Of a DNA stretch of 64,000 nt, positions 27,579-41,000 are shown piece by piece. The stretch covers positions 14,715,496 through 14,779,495 of the forward strand of contig NC_050468.1 of the NCBI RefSeq assembly GCF_013373865.1. Direction: 5' to 3'. The notes under the pieces are model-generated. The model did no database searches and was not told the origin of the DNA. It saw only the letters and a program-made list of their open reading frames with translations. The stretch comes from Monomorium pharaonis. Lineage: Eukaryota; Arthropoda; Insecta; Hymenoptera; Formicidae. The first letter of the stretch is position 1. Every line of letters begins with the position of its first letter. The position numbers and the translations under genes were made by a program.

Positions 27579-30500
27579 TAACAGAAGGAACGGGAACGAG
27601 ATGAATTTTATGGACTAGACGAGATGCAACCGGATGTTATTTCACATACATGTATTTACGTATGTACGTGTCTGTATATATGTATTTACGTGGATGTGAA
27701 TACATTCCGAGATTGAGCAATCGCTCCCTCGATGCTGTACGCGATTCTTCAAGAGAGTTCCTTTTTATTCAGAGTACTATTGCATATATGTATACAGACT
27801 TTTTTCCCCGAGCATATGGGCGATTTTCCTCCAGCTGGCGCGTGTAGATCGCGAACAGGGAAAAAAAAAGAGAAGGGAAAAGGAAAAACGTATTTCGGTA
27901 TGAAGAACAGCGCGGCTGTGGGTGTCATCCCCAGTCGCGTGTGTGTCACGCAGCGATTTTTGAGGACTGCCAACGACAACGAGGAATGCCCCGTATAGCG
28001 ATTAACTTATATTTGCAAACATAATGGGAGAAATTGTCTAGGTAAAGAGAAAAAGAAAAAAAGAACATTTAACCGACTTTCTAGATAAAGAGCCTTGACA
28101 TTAGTAGTTCGATGTTGATGGATATAATTAACTTTTTGACTAAGCTAACGAAGACTATAATATTTTTGAATTAGGTTATTAATACCTAGTGGTACTACAT
28201 TGTAGCCCGCGACTTAGAACAAAGAGTCTTACTGATGAACTAATTGCATGTCGATGTATCAGCATAAGCTTAACAGCTTTAGTAGATAATAATTATCGTT
28301 GCTATGATCGCCCTTTTGCGGATATTCACCCTGCGATTCTCGCCATTCGCCGCGATGCGAGAGATTTCAAGAGCAGCTCGCGGATCTTCTCGTGCCGCTA
28401 TTTCGTTGTTTCTTCATTTCCGCTTTTCATGCTCTCCCCGCGGCTTTTTCCCCTCTTGTCCCTTCACCTGCGAGCAAAAGAGAGTGCGAAAGAAAGGAAG
28501 ATAGAGGAGAGAAAGAGAGAGAAAAAGAGAGCAACGCTCGCGTTAGTAACGCCTAGTGTCTCTGTAATATTATACACAAACGCGTATATACGATGACTTT
28601 AGATGAAGTAGAGTATTCAAGATGAAATACTAAACGAACAGAAGTGGAACGCTTCTTTCGAGCTCTCGCGACGAACTTACTTAGGAGGCACGCTCTCACG
28701 GAAAAAAAAACTCTATTTCGCTGGAGACAGACGTTGTTACCGAAGGTATCCTGCCTTGGAGACGTTCGTATGCACCTTCGGCTCGAAAATCGAAGAAAAA
28801 GCGTTCAAACCACTCCCCGCTCCGCCTAAACATCCCCCTCCCCTCCCCAAACCCACCTGTACTAGAGAATACTCCGTTTGTCCGACCACGCAAAGGGGTC
28901 TAATTACTGGTTAACTTTAATACTAGTTCGTATAGAGAATACCTACATATTACTTACGGCTTGCGAGACAATTGTAATTGCATTTTAACCAACGATTTTG
29001 AAGTGTAACGTATTAGAAGGTAGCACAAGAGTTCGTTTTGTCCGGATCAATACATTAAACGGATAGATCCGACCTCACCCTTTCCTTATTATCTCCGAGT
29101 CGTCATCTCCGTGTTGAAATCGATTTAAAGTCGAGCGTGTTTCTTCCCCGCTTGTGTGTAAGCTTTGCGCCTCTTGCGAAATGCTTCTTAGACTCTCGAT
29201 CCCACTCACACGCGCGTAAACACGCACACAAATACACATGCCACGTGTACTCATGCATACATACATTACCGCAGCTCACACATCAGTCACTCATATACTA
29301 CACTACAATTTTTATTTTTTAATTATTTATAAAGAAAAAAAAACAATTCAATATATTCAACAAAACTGTTGTACATTGATAATTTTATTTTTGTCAGTTA
29401 TTAAACTAAAGTCTCGATTTTTAAAATGATATTAAAACGCTTTAAAGATTTAAACTGGAAAACTTAATTTTTTTGTTGTCGTTACTGTCGTTATTGTAGC
29501 AAATGAGCGAAATTTACTAATACTAATATACAAATATACAAATACATATACACGTAAATATTCTAGATAATGCGTTCTACCCCATTTATAAGTAGACACG
29601 TTCGCATAGAAGCCAACGTTTCAAGAAGCCACGCTAAGGATAACCATATGTACGTACTATATATAAAGGATATTCTCCTGTGAATGTGCGCGCGTAATTA
29701 GAACCGGCTCGCTTAACAGATGATACAGAATCATCACCTATTTGCTACTTGCTGCATTGATAATTTTCTTCCGTGTTTCGTGATAGTTTCTGCTGTCGAT
29801 TCAAAAGCGATTATGAAATGATTCTTTTCTAGTTTCAAGTCAGGCTCGTGTTGCACATATAGATCCAGTAGGAAAGTATGTAAAAATTCTATGTTGTCTG
29901 TAAATTTCTAGGTAATTTGTTCGGAAGAAATGATTGAAATTAATGAGAAATATGTAATTATATCTTATGATTTAATTATTCCGAAAAAATAATTTAATTA
30001 TATTTTTAATTATTACGAAAGAATAATGATTCTTTTAGTATAAAATTTATTACAGATATTTTATACATGTACAAAAAATGAATTTTAATGTTTAATTTCT
30101 TTTAATCGACAGTGATAACGCAACTATTACTGCTGAGTAATATTATTCTATGTCCTTCTTTATTACAATGCTTTATTTGTCATCAAGTGTTTTCCCCAAT
30201 ATTGTGACGAAAGATATACTTTTGTTCGCAATATTAATTCCCGGTGCCTTTATCATTGAAAAAAGAAAAGTGATTCAGTGTTACATCTTATTTTACATCT
30301 TACGAAAGATGGCTTGATCTCTAATTCCTATCCCTGCCCTCATGCTCCTCTGAACATAATAAACACGGTCGCCCCCCTTGACTACAAGTTTTTGAGAACA
30401 AAAGAAAAAATAAAAAAAACGAGCAGTAAACAACATATAAAGACTAAATTGAAATGAATCCTATTGGAAATCAGTAAGCTTAAAGAACAAAAAAAGAATT

Positions 30501-31040
30501 AAAATCACATAATATTTAAGGTCATAAATTTATAAAGATATTTACACTTAAAGAATAAAGAGAATCTTCTGTGGCAGCATAATATACGGAAAATTACTAG
30601 TTTGAAACTTAAACTAACTGTATGTTGGGGACGAGGACGAAGGATTTTCTGGATACGTAGACGCGAGGATAGTGTCCCGACGATCCTTCGGGTCGCTGCG
30701 TCTTCCGACAGTGATGTAACTATTAACACGTAATCCCTTAACGTTATATTTTTCCGGTGGTAGTTCTCGCGTTGACGCTAAACGCTGCGTTTTTTTTTTC
30801 CCCCGGTACTGGTAGCAGCGCGCGAGCGACGTTTAGAGGCGTCCATGACAGTGATCGCCGCGTTTAGCGAGACTGGAGAGCTGCATTAGCCACCGGCAGT
30901 TTGTGATATATTTAGTGAAACAAATTAAAAAAATGGTTGTTATTCAAATTAAAAAAGAGAAGAAAGAAAGAGAGAAAGAGAGAAGAAAAGCGCCTAGCGG
31001 TTTTACATCCACACACTTACACATCAAAAGAATTTCGGTA

Positions 31041-31374
31041 CACGGAGAGAATTTTCTCTTAAAAATTACCCTGAAAATCGTGGTAATTGTGAGACAACGT
31101 AAACCTTGGAAAATTTTACCATACTTTTAATAAAATTTACAAAAATTTAGTAAAGTTTAGTAAAATTTTAAGAAAATTTGGCTAAGTTTTAGTAAATTTT
31201 GTTAGAAGTATAATAAAATTTACTAAAACTTAGCCAAATTTTCTTAAAATTTTACTAAACTTTACTAAATTTTTGTAAATTTTATTAAAAGTATGGTAAA
31301 ATTTTCCAAGGTTTACGTTGTCTCACAATTACCACGATTTTCAGGGTAATTTTTAAGAGAAAATTCTCTCCGTG
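31041..31374. mobile_element. Perfect 160-bp inverted repeat (palindromic MITE)
   Basis: Left arm 31041-31200 and right arm 31215-31374 are reverse complements over all 160 bp as far as I can check by eye, with a 14-bp spacer. The element begins CACGGAGAGAATTTTC and is flanked by TA (31039-31040, 31375-31376), as expected for a Tc1/mariner-type insertion. There is no coding capacity. The absence of mismatches suggests recent insertion or active gene conversion. A transcript across it would fold into a long double-stranded hairpin. Confidence 0.9.
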
Positions 31375-34300
31375 TAGTATAACTGCGTACGCTGCTGAGA
31401 GCAATCCGATCCGATGACACTGAGACTAAATCTTATAGGGCATTCCGTGGTAGATGATCAGCGGAAAGTTGCCTTCTGAAGCTTTTTGCGGTCTTCGCAG
31501 TTTCATAGAATATTCGAGACGAGTAGCCAAAAACATGTGTTTTGCTTGTTGGAAATAATTTGACAATTGCAGCGGACATTCTAAATGTAGAGATGTAAAA
31601 TAATTTCTCGTCACATCTCAAACTTACGAAAGCAAGAATTTTATCGAGAGCCAGTTCTTTAAGAAACAGTTATGTTTATTTAAATAAATATTTAATAAGC
31701 ATTTTAAGAATTTCTAGTCTGAAGTTTTTCAACCTTTTAGATTCCAAAAACTTTACGAATCAAATCGAAGGAACTAGAAATACCAATTTTAAATCAACGT
31801 TATCGTTTTTAAGATGACATTAATATCTCATTAAATGTGTAGGAACTTGAGGCTCGGACAACAAAATGTTTCTGTGAAAAGGTAACAGGCACTATCAATC
31901 TACCAGCTTAACGTTTATTATTACACAACGATTTTATATACATCAAGTCATTTCTACTCATTATGATACATGATTTTTTATAATGGATTCAGCAAGAATG
32001 AACCACCGTACCATCTTATGTCGTCCTCTTAGCAGCGTCGAGACCGCCGTGTATAACTAATTGTAAATTTTAAGTATTACCGCGCGTATAATAAGAAAAA
32101 AAGCGATAAGTGAGAATGAGGCAAACTATCGTGAAGGAGAGGAGAAATAAGAAGATAAACAAAAATGATAATACACATAACAACACACACACTATATATA
32201 TATTGTAATATTATTTTTCGAACATAGTAATGTAATGTAGAATATAATATATATATTATATATATTATATATATATATTATCGTATTGTAACGATCATTT
32301 CGTATAGCGTTAGGCTGGACGAGGTGTTTTTTGGAGGTTTAAGAGAATTAATTAAGGTGGGCCAGAAGCGGGCGGGCGTGCCGAGCGGCGCGAGGTCACA
32401 CTGATATTTTTACCAAGTTTTTCGGATATTGGAGATCCCCACGATTCCTATATAATGAGAACTTAAATGTATCCTCGCGCCACTGCCGCCTCCGCGCTAT
32501 TTATTAGCGAACACCCGCCGACCAGTCGTCGAAATTCGATTCGAGCTCGCGTCGTGTTCAACTTCGTACAAATGTGGAAGCAAACAACACATATATAACA
32601 TAAAATACATGTAAACTTAAAACACGTACAAACGTACATATATAACATATGAACAACAACGTAAATGATACACTTGTGATCGCTATGCTTACTTTTCAAA
32701 TTGCGATCCTTAAGATTAGCTTTTAATGTATAATTAATTTTGATTTTATACATTAAGGGAGCAATTGACGATTTTTTTAACAAACCTAAATTTTGCATTC
32801 TAAATCGAAGATGGGTTGAGATACATTGGTCTTTTTGTTCACCGGTAAAGAATTGCAGCGAAAATGTAGATTTGTGCCATCTGTTTGTAGAATAGATCTA
32901 AAAAGCTGATGTATTTTTTAAGTAGACATATAAAAATTACAAAAATATATTTTATTGCAGATAGATATATAGCCAAGTTCAGTGTATAGACACAATTGAT
33001 AATTATCTCTTCTAATTTCACAAAATGTTTCTCTCAACGTGACTCTAATTCGGCAATCACTTGAAATCAAGTCTGTGTCGGTTGTTCCCGTCCTATAATA
33101 AAGTACAATTAGGCAATACTCTGATGGGACAGAAAATAATAGATGAAACGCATCTGTTGCAGTTCAGTAATGTTGAATTATTGACGACTGGTCTGCGGAG
33201 AATTTTCAATTTTGTCGCTTCGAAGATCGAAACGGCGTGATCGAACGGCGATTAAAATTGAATCTTTGACGAAGCGTCGGATTCTTGTCCAATTACGGCA
33301 TTTCGTTTTTTGAGGCGACGCGTGCGTATCTTAATTTTTCATTGTTCACAGAAGGGACGAAGAATCGAATAGAGAAAGAGGTGTGTACAGTGGGAATGGT
33401 TGGATGCTATAATATGAGTAAAAAAAAAAAAAAAGAAAAGGAAAGTCAAAACTCACTTCCCTGTTTCCTTCCGCTTTCCCCTCCCTCTTCATCTCTCACT
33501 TTTGAACCCATCACTTTTGGAAACTCCTCGAGTGTCGGCCCGATATGGACAACATAAAGCGAGATGTTTCCCGACGGCGAGAAAACGACTGTGTAAATTT
33601 TGTGAAGACTAATGTAATACGTAAAAGAAAAAAAAAAGAAGAAAAAGAGAATGTTTACTAATACGCGTTGTGTTTTAACATACTTATTGGATATTATTGG
33701 TTATCGAATATGCGCCCTACAAAAATTCAAAACTTATGACAAGTTGCGGCTAAGATAGACTTCTTCCTTTCATTTTGTTTTTATATGCAGTTGTTATTCG
33801 ATGTTTTGTTGTACGACTATGCTGGCATGTTGAATCGTGGATGAGAACCAAGAGTCGTGAAGCTGGACATATCTATTTTCTGCGAGGCGCAATCCGTTCG
33901 TTGCGAGGCGTTTAAGTTTCGCATGTTTAACTACTGCACTTAAAACTACTCATGACAACCTATTTTGTCCCCTGAAGCGAATTTGACTCGCGGTTTTCAA
34001 TTAGCACAGCGAACACGCGACAATATTTCGTACAATACGGATAGATTCCTCGTATAAAGCTTGTTAGCAGGAGCAGATTGCGCGTCGCTTTTAATAGAGA
34101 AGAGAAGTAACTATACGGACTAGAGGAAAATTAACATTGTGATGTTCATTGATCAAATATGTCAAAAGAAGAAGGCCCACTGGTTGAGGCCCGACATTTC
34201 TGAGTACACTATAAATAATAAATATTATGTAAAATTTATTGAATACTGTGCATGTTTCATTGCATTCCCTTTATCCATTACATATAAGAAGTTTTTGATA

Positions 34301-35059
34301 ATAAAGAAAAAATTACGAAAATTAATGTTTACTCTGAATTAAAACCGGCAGCAAAGTGTCTGTTTATTGTAACAAATCTTTCTTAGATTAGTCTATTGTT
34401 AAATTAAAAATATTATAAGATTGTCACAAATTAGCATTGTTTAATTTAAAATTTGTTTGAAAAAATTAATGGGACAGCATCAAAATAAATTTATTTTAGA
34501 TTCAAGAACTTTTTAATTTAATAATAAAATATTTTCTTCACTTAGAAAAGAAGGATTACATTCAAGAAAGCGAGCCAAAGAGAAGTTTTATTTATAAAAT
34601 ATAATTTCATCTTATATAAATTGTATGTATATGTTGCGGCTGTACTTAATCTTCTTCAACGTTGAATTTGAGATATTTAGATAACATGGCATATTTAATA
34701 GAACGTTGTGAACATTGAACAATAGGCTCAAAATTATATAAATTATATAAATCGCTATGAGCGTTGAACTCAATGTAAAATTAATTTTTAAAAGTGACCA
34801 ATTTTAATAAGTCTTCCCGTCATCTGAACTAATTGTGAAACAAAAGAAATTTAATCAAGTTAAAAAATTTAGTTAAATTAACAACTTTTTTCCACAGTGT
34901 AGTATTGTATCCACAAATCTTTTCTGTGGCTGAGAGAATCTTGTTTTCGAGCAACGGGAAAATCGCGATCTCTCTCTTAGACTATTTCCTCGCGAAACAA
35001 TGCTGGTTTGCTTAATGTAAACGTTGTAGAATTTATGCCTCGCGGTGTGACGATATTTC

Positions 35060-36630
35060 ACGGGATATCAGATGTCACGTCCGTTGCAAATTGCATTACG
35101 GGCGCTCGGCGACGCCTGCTGCGACATACACGTGCACCGTGTGCGGACCGACGCGACGTACGTTCGAGGTGAAACGCATGCACGGCGACCGGCTTAATCG
35201 CGGCTGGATTGAATGTGCGCGCCGCGCGAAGTAATGTACGTACGTACGCGCACATTCACCGCGAATGCACGACGGGCAATGACGGTGATAAAGCCGCGAT
35301 TGCGCACTGTTGGGAAAACGGCTGCCATTTTCGCTACGTGAAAATCCATCCTGAGGATGGCCGACAGTGACGCGGGTGCGATACACAGGCAGGTTTCTTT
35401 GTTTCTTTTCGTCATAATGGAAACGAAATGAAACATGTAAGAGTGGGAATTGCAGGGTCATCTGATCTCCAATGAAGTACGGCGAATTGTAGGTGCCGAA
35501 GAAGATTCTCTTTCGAAATGAAAAGAGAACTGGACACAATTCATGAGCGAGTAATCGTGCCGGATGTGTATGTGTGCCTGTGTATACGAGTCTTATGAAC
35601 CTTATTAAGTTTTGAAAAAAATAAGAGGAACCAATTTCTTATTCGTTTATTTCAACGTCCGCTCTGTTGCAGTAGAAGTGTCTGATCACACGTAGCATTT
35701 GTCAACTGCAATTCTCAAGAGCCAAAGTTCAAGCCTCCCTGGAGCTAATAATCTCGTTGCCAAAGGGGTGACAAATTTTGTTCGATTCTTTTGAGAAGAT
35801 AGATGCGCGGCGAAAATTGACTTTTTACCTTTCGTCAATTTTTCCGCAGTTCGATTATTGAAATAGAAATATTAACATGCGATGCCATCTTAAACTCACG
35901 ACGAATTCGACAGGTTTGAGGTATCGAGATAAGAGAAAGTTGTAATTCATGCAATTTAATTAAGAAACGATGAGCTGCTTCGTCGTTAAATGGACCGTTA
36001 TCGGCATCATCGTCGGCGCGTAGTTTCACGTGGAGCGAAGGGGACTTTTGCCAAGGCGGGTTGGCAGGTCTGGCTCGTCCGTTCCTACTTGGCCTACTAC
36101 TCTCTTCCGTGTGCTCCGCGTGGTTTTCGCAATCGCCGCGCGCGGAATCGCGGTAAGAAAAAAAACACGCGATTACGTATCACGATCGATCAGGCCCCGC
36201 CGTGACAGCGGAGCGCGGCTAATGAACCTGAGTGTGACGATGCAAGGCGCTACGGTCGGCAGTCCGTTTCAGCGTTCTAGTTGATCGGGCAATTGACTAT
36301 TCCCAGGGCCGATTGTGAAAATCGTAGCGACCGCCGCCCGAAGACGCGGGGCGGTCGCCGCGCGCGGAGTGCTCTTTCTGAAAGATGTGGCGGTGCTCTC
36401 GACATCGGGAAACGTTGTCCCGTGCGAGCGAACGTGGACACTCCTGTCGCGAAGCGATTGGAGGTGGACACGAAGGATCCTACGTATCACCTGGACCTGA
36501 GACCTCGGGTCGAAAATTCACGTGCGGTCGCGTGCGCATATGTGCGCAACAGTAGTGCATGTACAATTGATGGCAGACGGACAGGCGGCGGGCGTCCCGT
36601 CTTCTGTCAGCGGTCGAGATTCATTTGAAA
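35060..36630 (+). promoter_or_regulatory. GC/CpG-rich block with three CACGTG E-boxes, probable Clock promoter region
   Basis: This is the last GC-rich block before Clock, ending about 1.4 kb upstream of the Clock start codon. Canonical E-boxes (CACGTG) occur at 35129-35134, 36027-36032 and 36519-36524. E-boxes bind CLOCK:CYCLE heterodimers, and clock genes are often self-regulated through them. Arginine-rich open frames here (for example 36281-36628) look like by-products of base composition. The transcription start itself cannot be seen; assignment to Clock rests on position and the acceptor at 37963. Confidence 0.45.
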
Positions 36631-37963
36631 CCTCGTTGATGAACAGGGACGCTTTGGACACTTTCTTCCTAATGCCATAAACTTCCGAACTTGACTACTA
36701 TTGATAATCTCGTTACAAGTTGCCGTATTGAGCTTCTGTGTACAAGTTTTGTGATTATAAAATTTATTGTCACTTTCTTAGCGGTGTCTTTATTACAGAC
36801 TGCATTTACATATAGACATCTCGATCTTGACAATACTACTTAAAATATTTTGATAGTGTTTATGAACAAACACAGAATTTATTGAAGAATTTTTTTTTGT
36901 GAGCTGCAATGACTGTGTGATGATTACTGCAATTACCGCGTAATAAACCGGAAGTTGAAAGCTATTTCGTGTGTTTATCTAAATGCGTAAAAAGGATTTA
37001 AGCATTAAGCCGGGAGCACATGCAAAGAGATATTTCGTCAACTGAGACAGTAAATATTTAAAAAAGGTATTTAATAAACTTTTATGACTAAACGTATATA
37101 TTTATTTTAGATTTTTGAAAACAAATTTTACATAAACCACAAAATATATTTCATTATATTATGTGTAAATTTTTAAACATTTAATTAGATATAATTTAAC
37201 TTTATATAAAATTTATCAAGTAGATATACCTAGATAATTCGCAAAGTTGCACAGTATCAAAAAATTACAAATTTAATAATAAATTTAAAACATAAATAAC
37301 TTTAATGTAAATTAATTTTAAATTTAATTTTCAATTTAACTTTTGATTTTAATTAGTTATCTTTAAAAAGGTATAAATTTTAACTCATTGAGTTTTTTCT
37401 AAGTTAACAATTTATCTATGTAAAGAAAACATTGTAAAAAATGTATCTTATATAAAAAATAGAATTTTTTGTTATTTTATATAATTATTTAATTTACAAA
37501 TAAAATATCAAATTTATTTGATAACATTATAATTGTCCTGTTATTTGGTTTAATTAATTTTTTTATATTTTTTACATTTACTAATTAATTTAATTTAAAT
37601 TTTAAAATTAACTTTTAATTTAACTTGATTCAATTTAAATTTAATACAACTTTAAATGTAATTAATTAATTCTTTCTTTAAACAACTTAATTTATTCTTT
37701 AAAAAGTTGCTTTAATTATCTTATGCTTTTGTAATACTGTACGTTTGCTAATTTTTTTACAAAATATAAATTAAAATATAAAATATATCTTACAAAATGG
37801 ATACTGTATTATTAATTATTATTAAAGATAATTTTTCAATAATATATTTCTTATTTAAAATTAATTAATGAAACCCACATAACATTGTCTGATAATAATA
37901 TAAAATTATCATAAACATATTTTAATGTAAATATATCTTTTCTTTCTCTTTCACTCTCTATAG
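36631..37963 (+). other. AT-rich stretch, probable Clock 5' intron
   Basis: Composition falls abruptly at about 36.6-36.9 kb to TTAATTTAATTT-like sequence without coding potential. If the upstream GC-rich block holds the first non-coding exon of Clock, this is its first intron, ending at the pyrimidine-rich acceptor TTTCACTCTCTATAG (37963). Confidence 0.45.
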
Positions 37964-38070
37964 AAGCAGTAGTATCACCAGCATAAGAAATAAATTATTG
38001 CATTTATTCTATTCCTTCAAGAAGTTTATTTATATTAAATTAAAAAATACATTTTATCTTCAACGACACC
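37964..38070 (+). other. Putative 5' UTR part of the first Clock coding exon
   Basis: A strong polypyrimidine tract (TTTCTTTCTCTTTCACTCTC) followed by TATAG precedes this leader, which runs without a break into the Clock ATG. It is non-coding with a good acceptor, so it is probably spliced to an upstream non-coding exon. Confidence 0.5.
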
Positions 38071-41000
38071 ATGGACGATGATATTGATGATAAAGATGAT
38101 ACAAAGCGGTAAGAACATATATTTAAAATTCTTACCAACTTATTTAATGTTTGTCGCGATAAACATTAAGCATATAAATGTTTACTTTTCAGAAAATCAC
38201 GTAATCTTAGTGAAAAGAAACGCAGAGATCAATTTAACATGCTTGTAAATGAGCTCGGTAGCATGGTTAGTGCTAATACGCGGAAAATGGATAAGTCCAC
38301 GGTGTTGAAATCAACAATTCTATTTCTAAAGAATCATAATGGTAAAGTGCAGGTTTTTTACTGTGATGTACTTATCAAAACCTGTTTTTAATAAATGTTT
38401 TAATAAATTTTTAATTTAATAAGAAATATATAAGAGAAAATGTCATTTCTTGTTTGATGCAATTTTTGATGTTTAATAATATTTTTATATCAATTATTAA
38501 ATAAATTTTTTAATTCTGTAAATTGTGCGTCGATACGGTTGTCGAATTTAAAATACAATCGTAAAATAAAGCTAGAGATATTTAAACTATAATAATTTGC
38601 TCGTCAAATTTAATAATTATACCGTAAACATCTTAAAAAACTGTAAAGAACTTATTACTTTTAATTAAAATTGTTAAGAGTTACTAAATGTAATAGAATA
38701 ATAAATGAATCAACTTTTGATATTATTATTTGATAAGCTTTTCGAATGTTATTTTTTGGAATTATAATATATGATTACTTATTTTCAGAGATAGCAGTTA
38801 GATCAAGAGCCCATGAGATTCAAGAAGACTGGAAACCGTCTTTCCTTTCTAACGAAGAATTTACTCATCTTATATTAGAGGTAAGATTATCGTTTAAGTT
38901 GTAAGATTATGACAAACACTTTAATATTATAGAGAGATTTATTAATATATAAATATTTACATAAATATAGGGATTGGACGGATTTATAATGGTTTTCTCT
39001 TCAAACGGACATATTTATTATGTCTCTGAAAGTGTTACGTCTCTGCTTGGGTATCTTCCAAATGAATTGGAAAACACAACTATTTATGATATAACGTATC
39101 AGGAGGACCAGCCACATTTATACAATGTTTTACTGAATCCTGGCAACACGCGAGACAGACATAGCGTGAAGAAAGGTAGTTTTTATTATAATTATATCAG
39201 AAATTAAAGTTTTACGTAATTTTTATTAAAATATAATTTTCTGTATTTTGATAGAGGACCAAATTTCTTTTACGTGTCATATTAAAAGAGGCGGACTCGA
39301 TTTTCGGGAAGAATCTATTTATGAACTTGTGCAGTTTATCGGATACTTTCGTGAGTAAAATATTTCTTAAAACTTTTAAATTTAGGTAGTGATTTTATGT
39401 GCTAAAAATCAGTTTTATCAGGTGTGATTAGAATTATCAAACAATTTTATATTAAAAATTGAGTTTTAGTTAAAAGTGTGCGAATCGGATAAAATTTTTT
39501 AAAATTAAATTAAATTTGATTTAAATTTTTCTATTTAATGTTGCAGATTCTTTTTAATAGATAAAAAAATTAATTACAAGAATGTAGAAAATAATTAGAA
39601 AAATTAATGTTAATCCTTATATATAAAAAACTACCGATTTACGTATACTCGGGTTTTCCTAACTCGGCATATTTTTATTTGCATATATCTCTGATTTAAG
39701 TGCACCAAATTTTAAACCTTTTTTTAAATCGATAGTTTGAAGTCTGAAGAAAAAAATATAATTTTAATTAAAAAACCCAAAAATTATAGCACAAAAGTTT
39801 TGTAAAAACTAAAATTAGATTGGTTGAAACACCGCAACTTCGAAAATTTGTCTCAGTTATGTTAACTCAATGTACGTATTAAGAGTTAATTAAACAAATA
39901 ATGTAAGTAAAAATCTATAATAAATACTAGCCACAATAAATGAACATTTTATATATATTGTACAAATTATAATGTTATATTACCAAATAATGTTTTAAAG
40001 TAACTATTTTATTAGGAAAATATAATTTAGCTTTATTATTAACTTTCAATTTTTTATTAGTTATTATCAATTTCTAGTTTTATTAAATTATGGTCTGGTT
40101 ACAGGTTCTGCTGTGGATAGTGATATTGACAATTTTTTGCCAAGTCAGAAACTTAGTAATACCAGTGGATCAGATAACAAGTATTCTCCTTAGTCATAAT
40201 CGCGAATAAAAATAAAATTGCATTGCAGTGCAGTTATGTATAAATTTTACAGATTGATTTTCGTGGGTACGGGACGTTTGCAAACCCCACAGCTTATCAG
40301 AGAATTATCCGTAACGGAAAGTACGAAATCAGAATTTACATCCCGTCACAGTCTCGAATGGAAATTTTTATTCTTAGATCACAGAGCTCCGCCTATCATT
40401 GGATACTTGCCTTTTGAAGTTTTAGGCACTTCTGGTTACGATTACTATCATGTGGACGATTTAGACAATGTAGTTACGTGCCATGAATCACGTAAGTCTT
40501 AAAAAAAAAAGAAATTGATTAATTCGATTATTAATCCTCCGTCTGTACACTGACCTCAAAAGGGAACAAGCGAAATTTTTTACTTGTGTAGCCACAAAAC
40601 TGGTGATAGGCAAAGCTTGGCTCTCCTCCCTAAAAAAAACTTAGTAATAATAGGTACTCATACTCGAAAGGACGCTTTGATCCGACACTTGTTGTTAAAA
40701 CAGCAGCATGTAATCTTTTCAAGTGTTCCCAAAAAGACCCAGTGTACAGACCGCGTTAGTATTTTATGACAGTAAGAAATATTTGATTTCTGTATTTTTC
40801 TTAATTATTTTGTTATTTTTATGATGTTTTTACTTGAATTACAAGCATAATAATCACAATGGCCTCTTGGACACATCTGATCGCTGGCTCTTGCATATAT
40901 TTTATGGCATGCTTGATCATGCTGGCATAAATTCGTCAATTTTATACTATTTGCGACAAGAAAATATATTTTTAAATTGACGTGACTTTTTGAAAAACTT

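Larger units (their letters stand above)
20487..35050. other. Long stretch without supported genes
   Basis: The first 1 kb (20.5-21.5 kb) is strongly GC- and CpG-rich and directly follows the in-frame stop of the zinc-finger gene. It could be its 3' UTR or a separate promoter region. A second CpG-rich patch lies at about 25.5-25.85 kb. The rest is AT-rich with GA, TA and A/T tracts. The longest frames are low-complexity (Lys/Glu-rich at 25.2-25.5 kb, Arg/Ser-rich at 28.3-28.6 kb) or unrecognisable (23333-23575, 31426-31614), with no convincing splice partners. A perfect inverted repeat at 31041-31374 is listed separately. A diverged MITE-like terminus ends near 34903, without a visible left partner. 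Confidence 0.45.

Noticed and set aside
34750..34903. Complete MITE ending at CACAGTGTA
   Set aside because: Only a right-end-like sequence is visible; no matching left arm was found within several hundred bases, so it is not called as an element.
36281..36628. Arg-rich + strand ORF upstream of Clock
   Set aside because: Composition-driven frame in a CpG-rich block; overlapping frames on both strands are equally long, and no homology is recognised.
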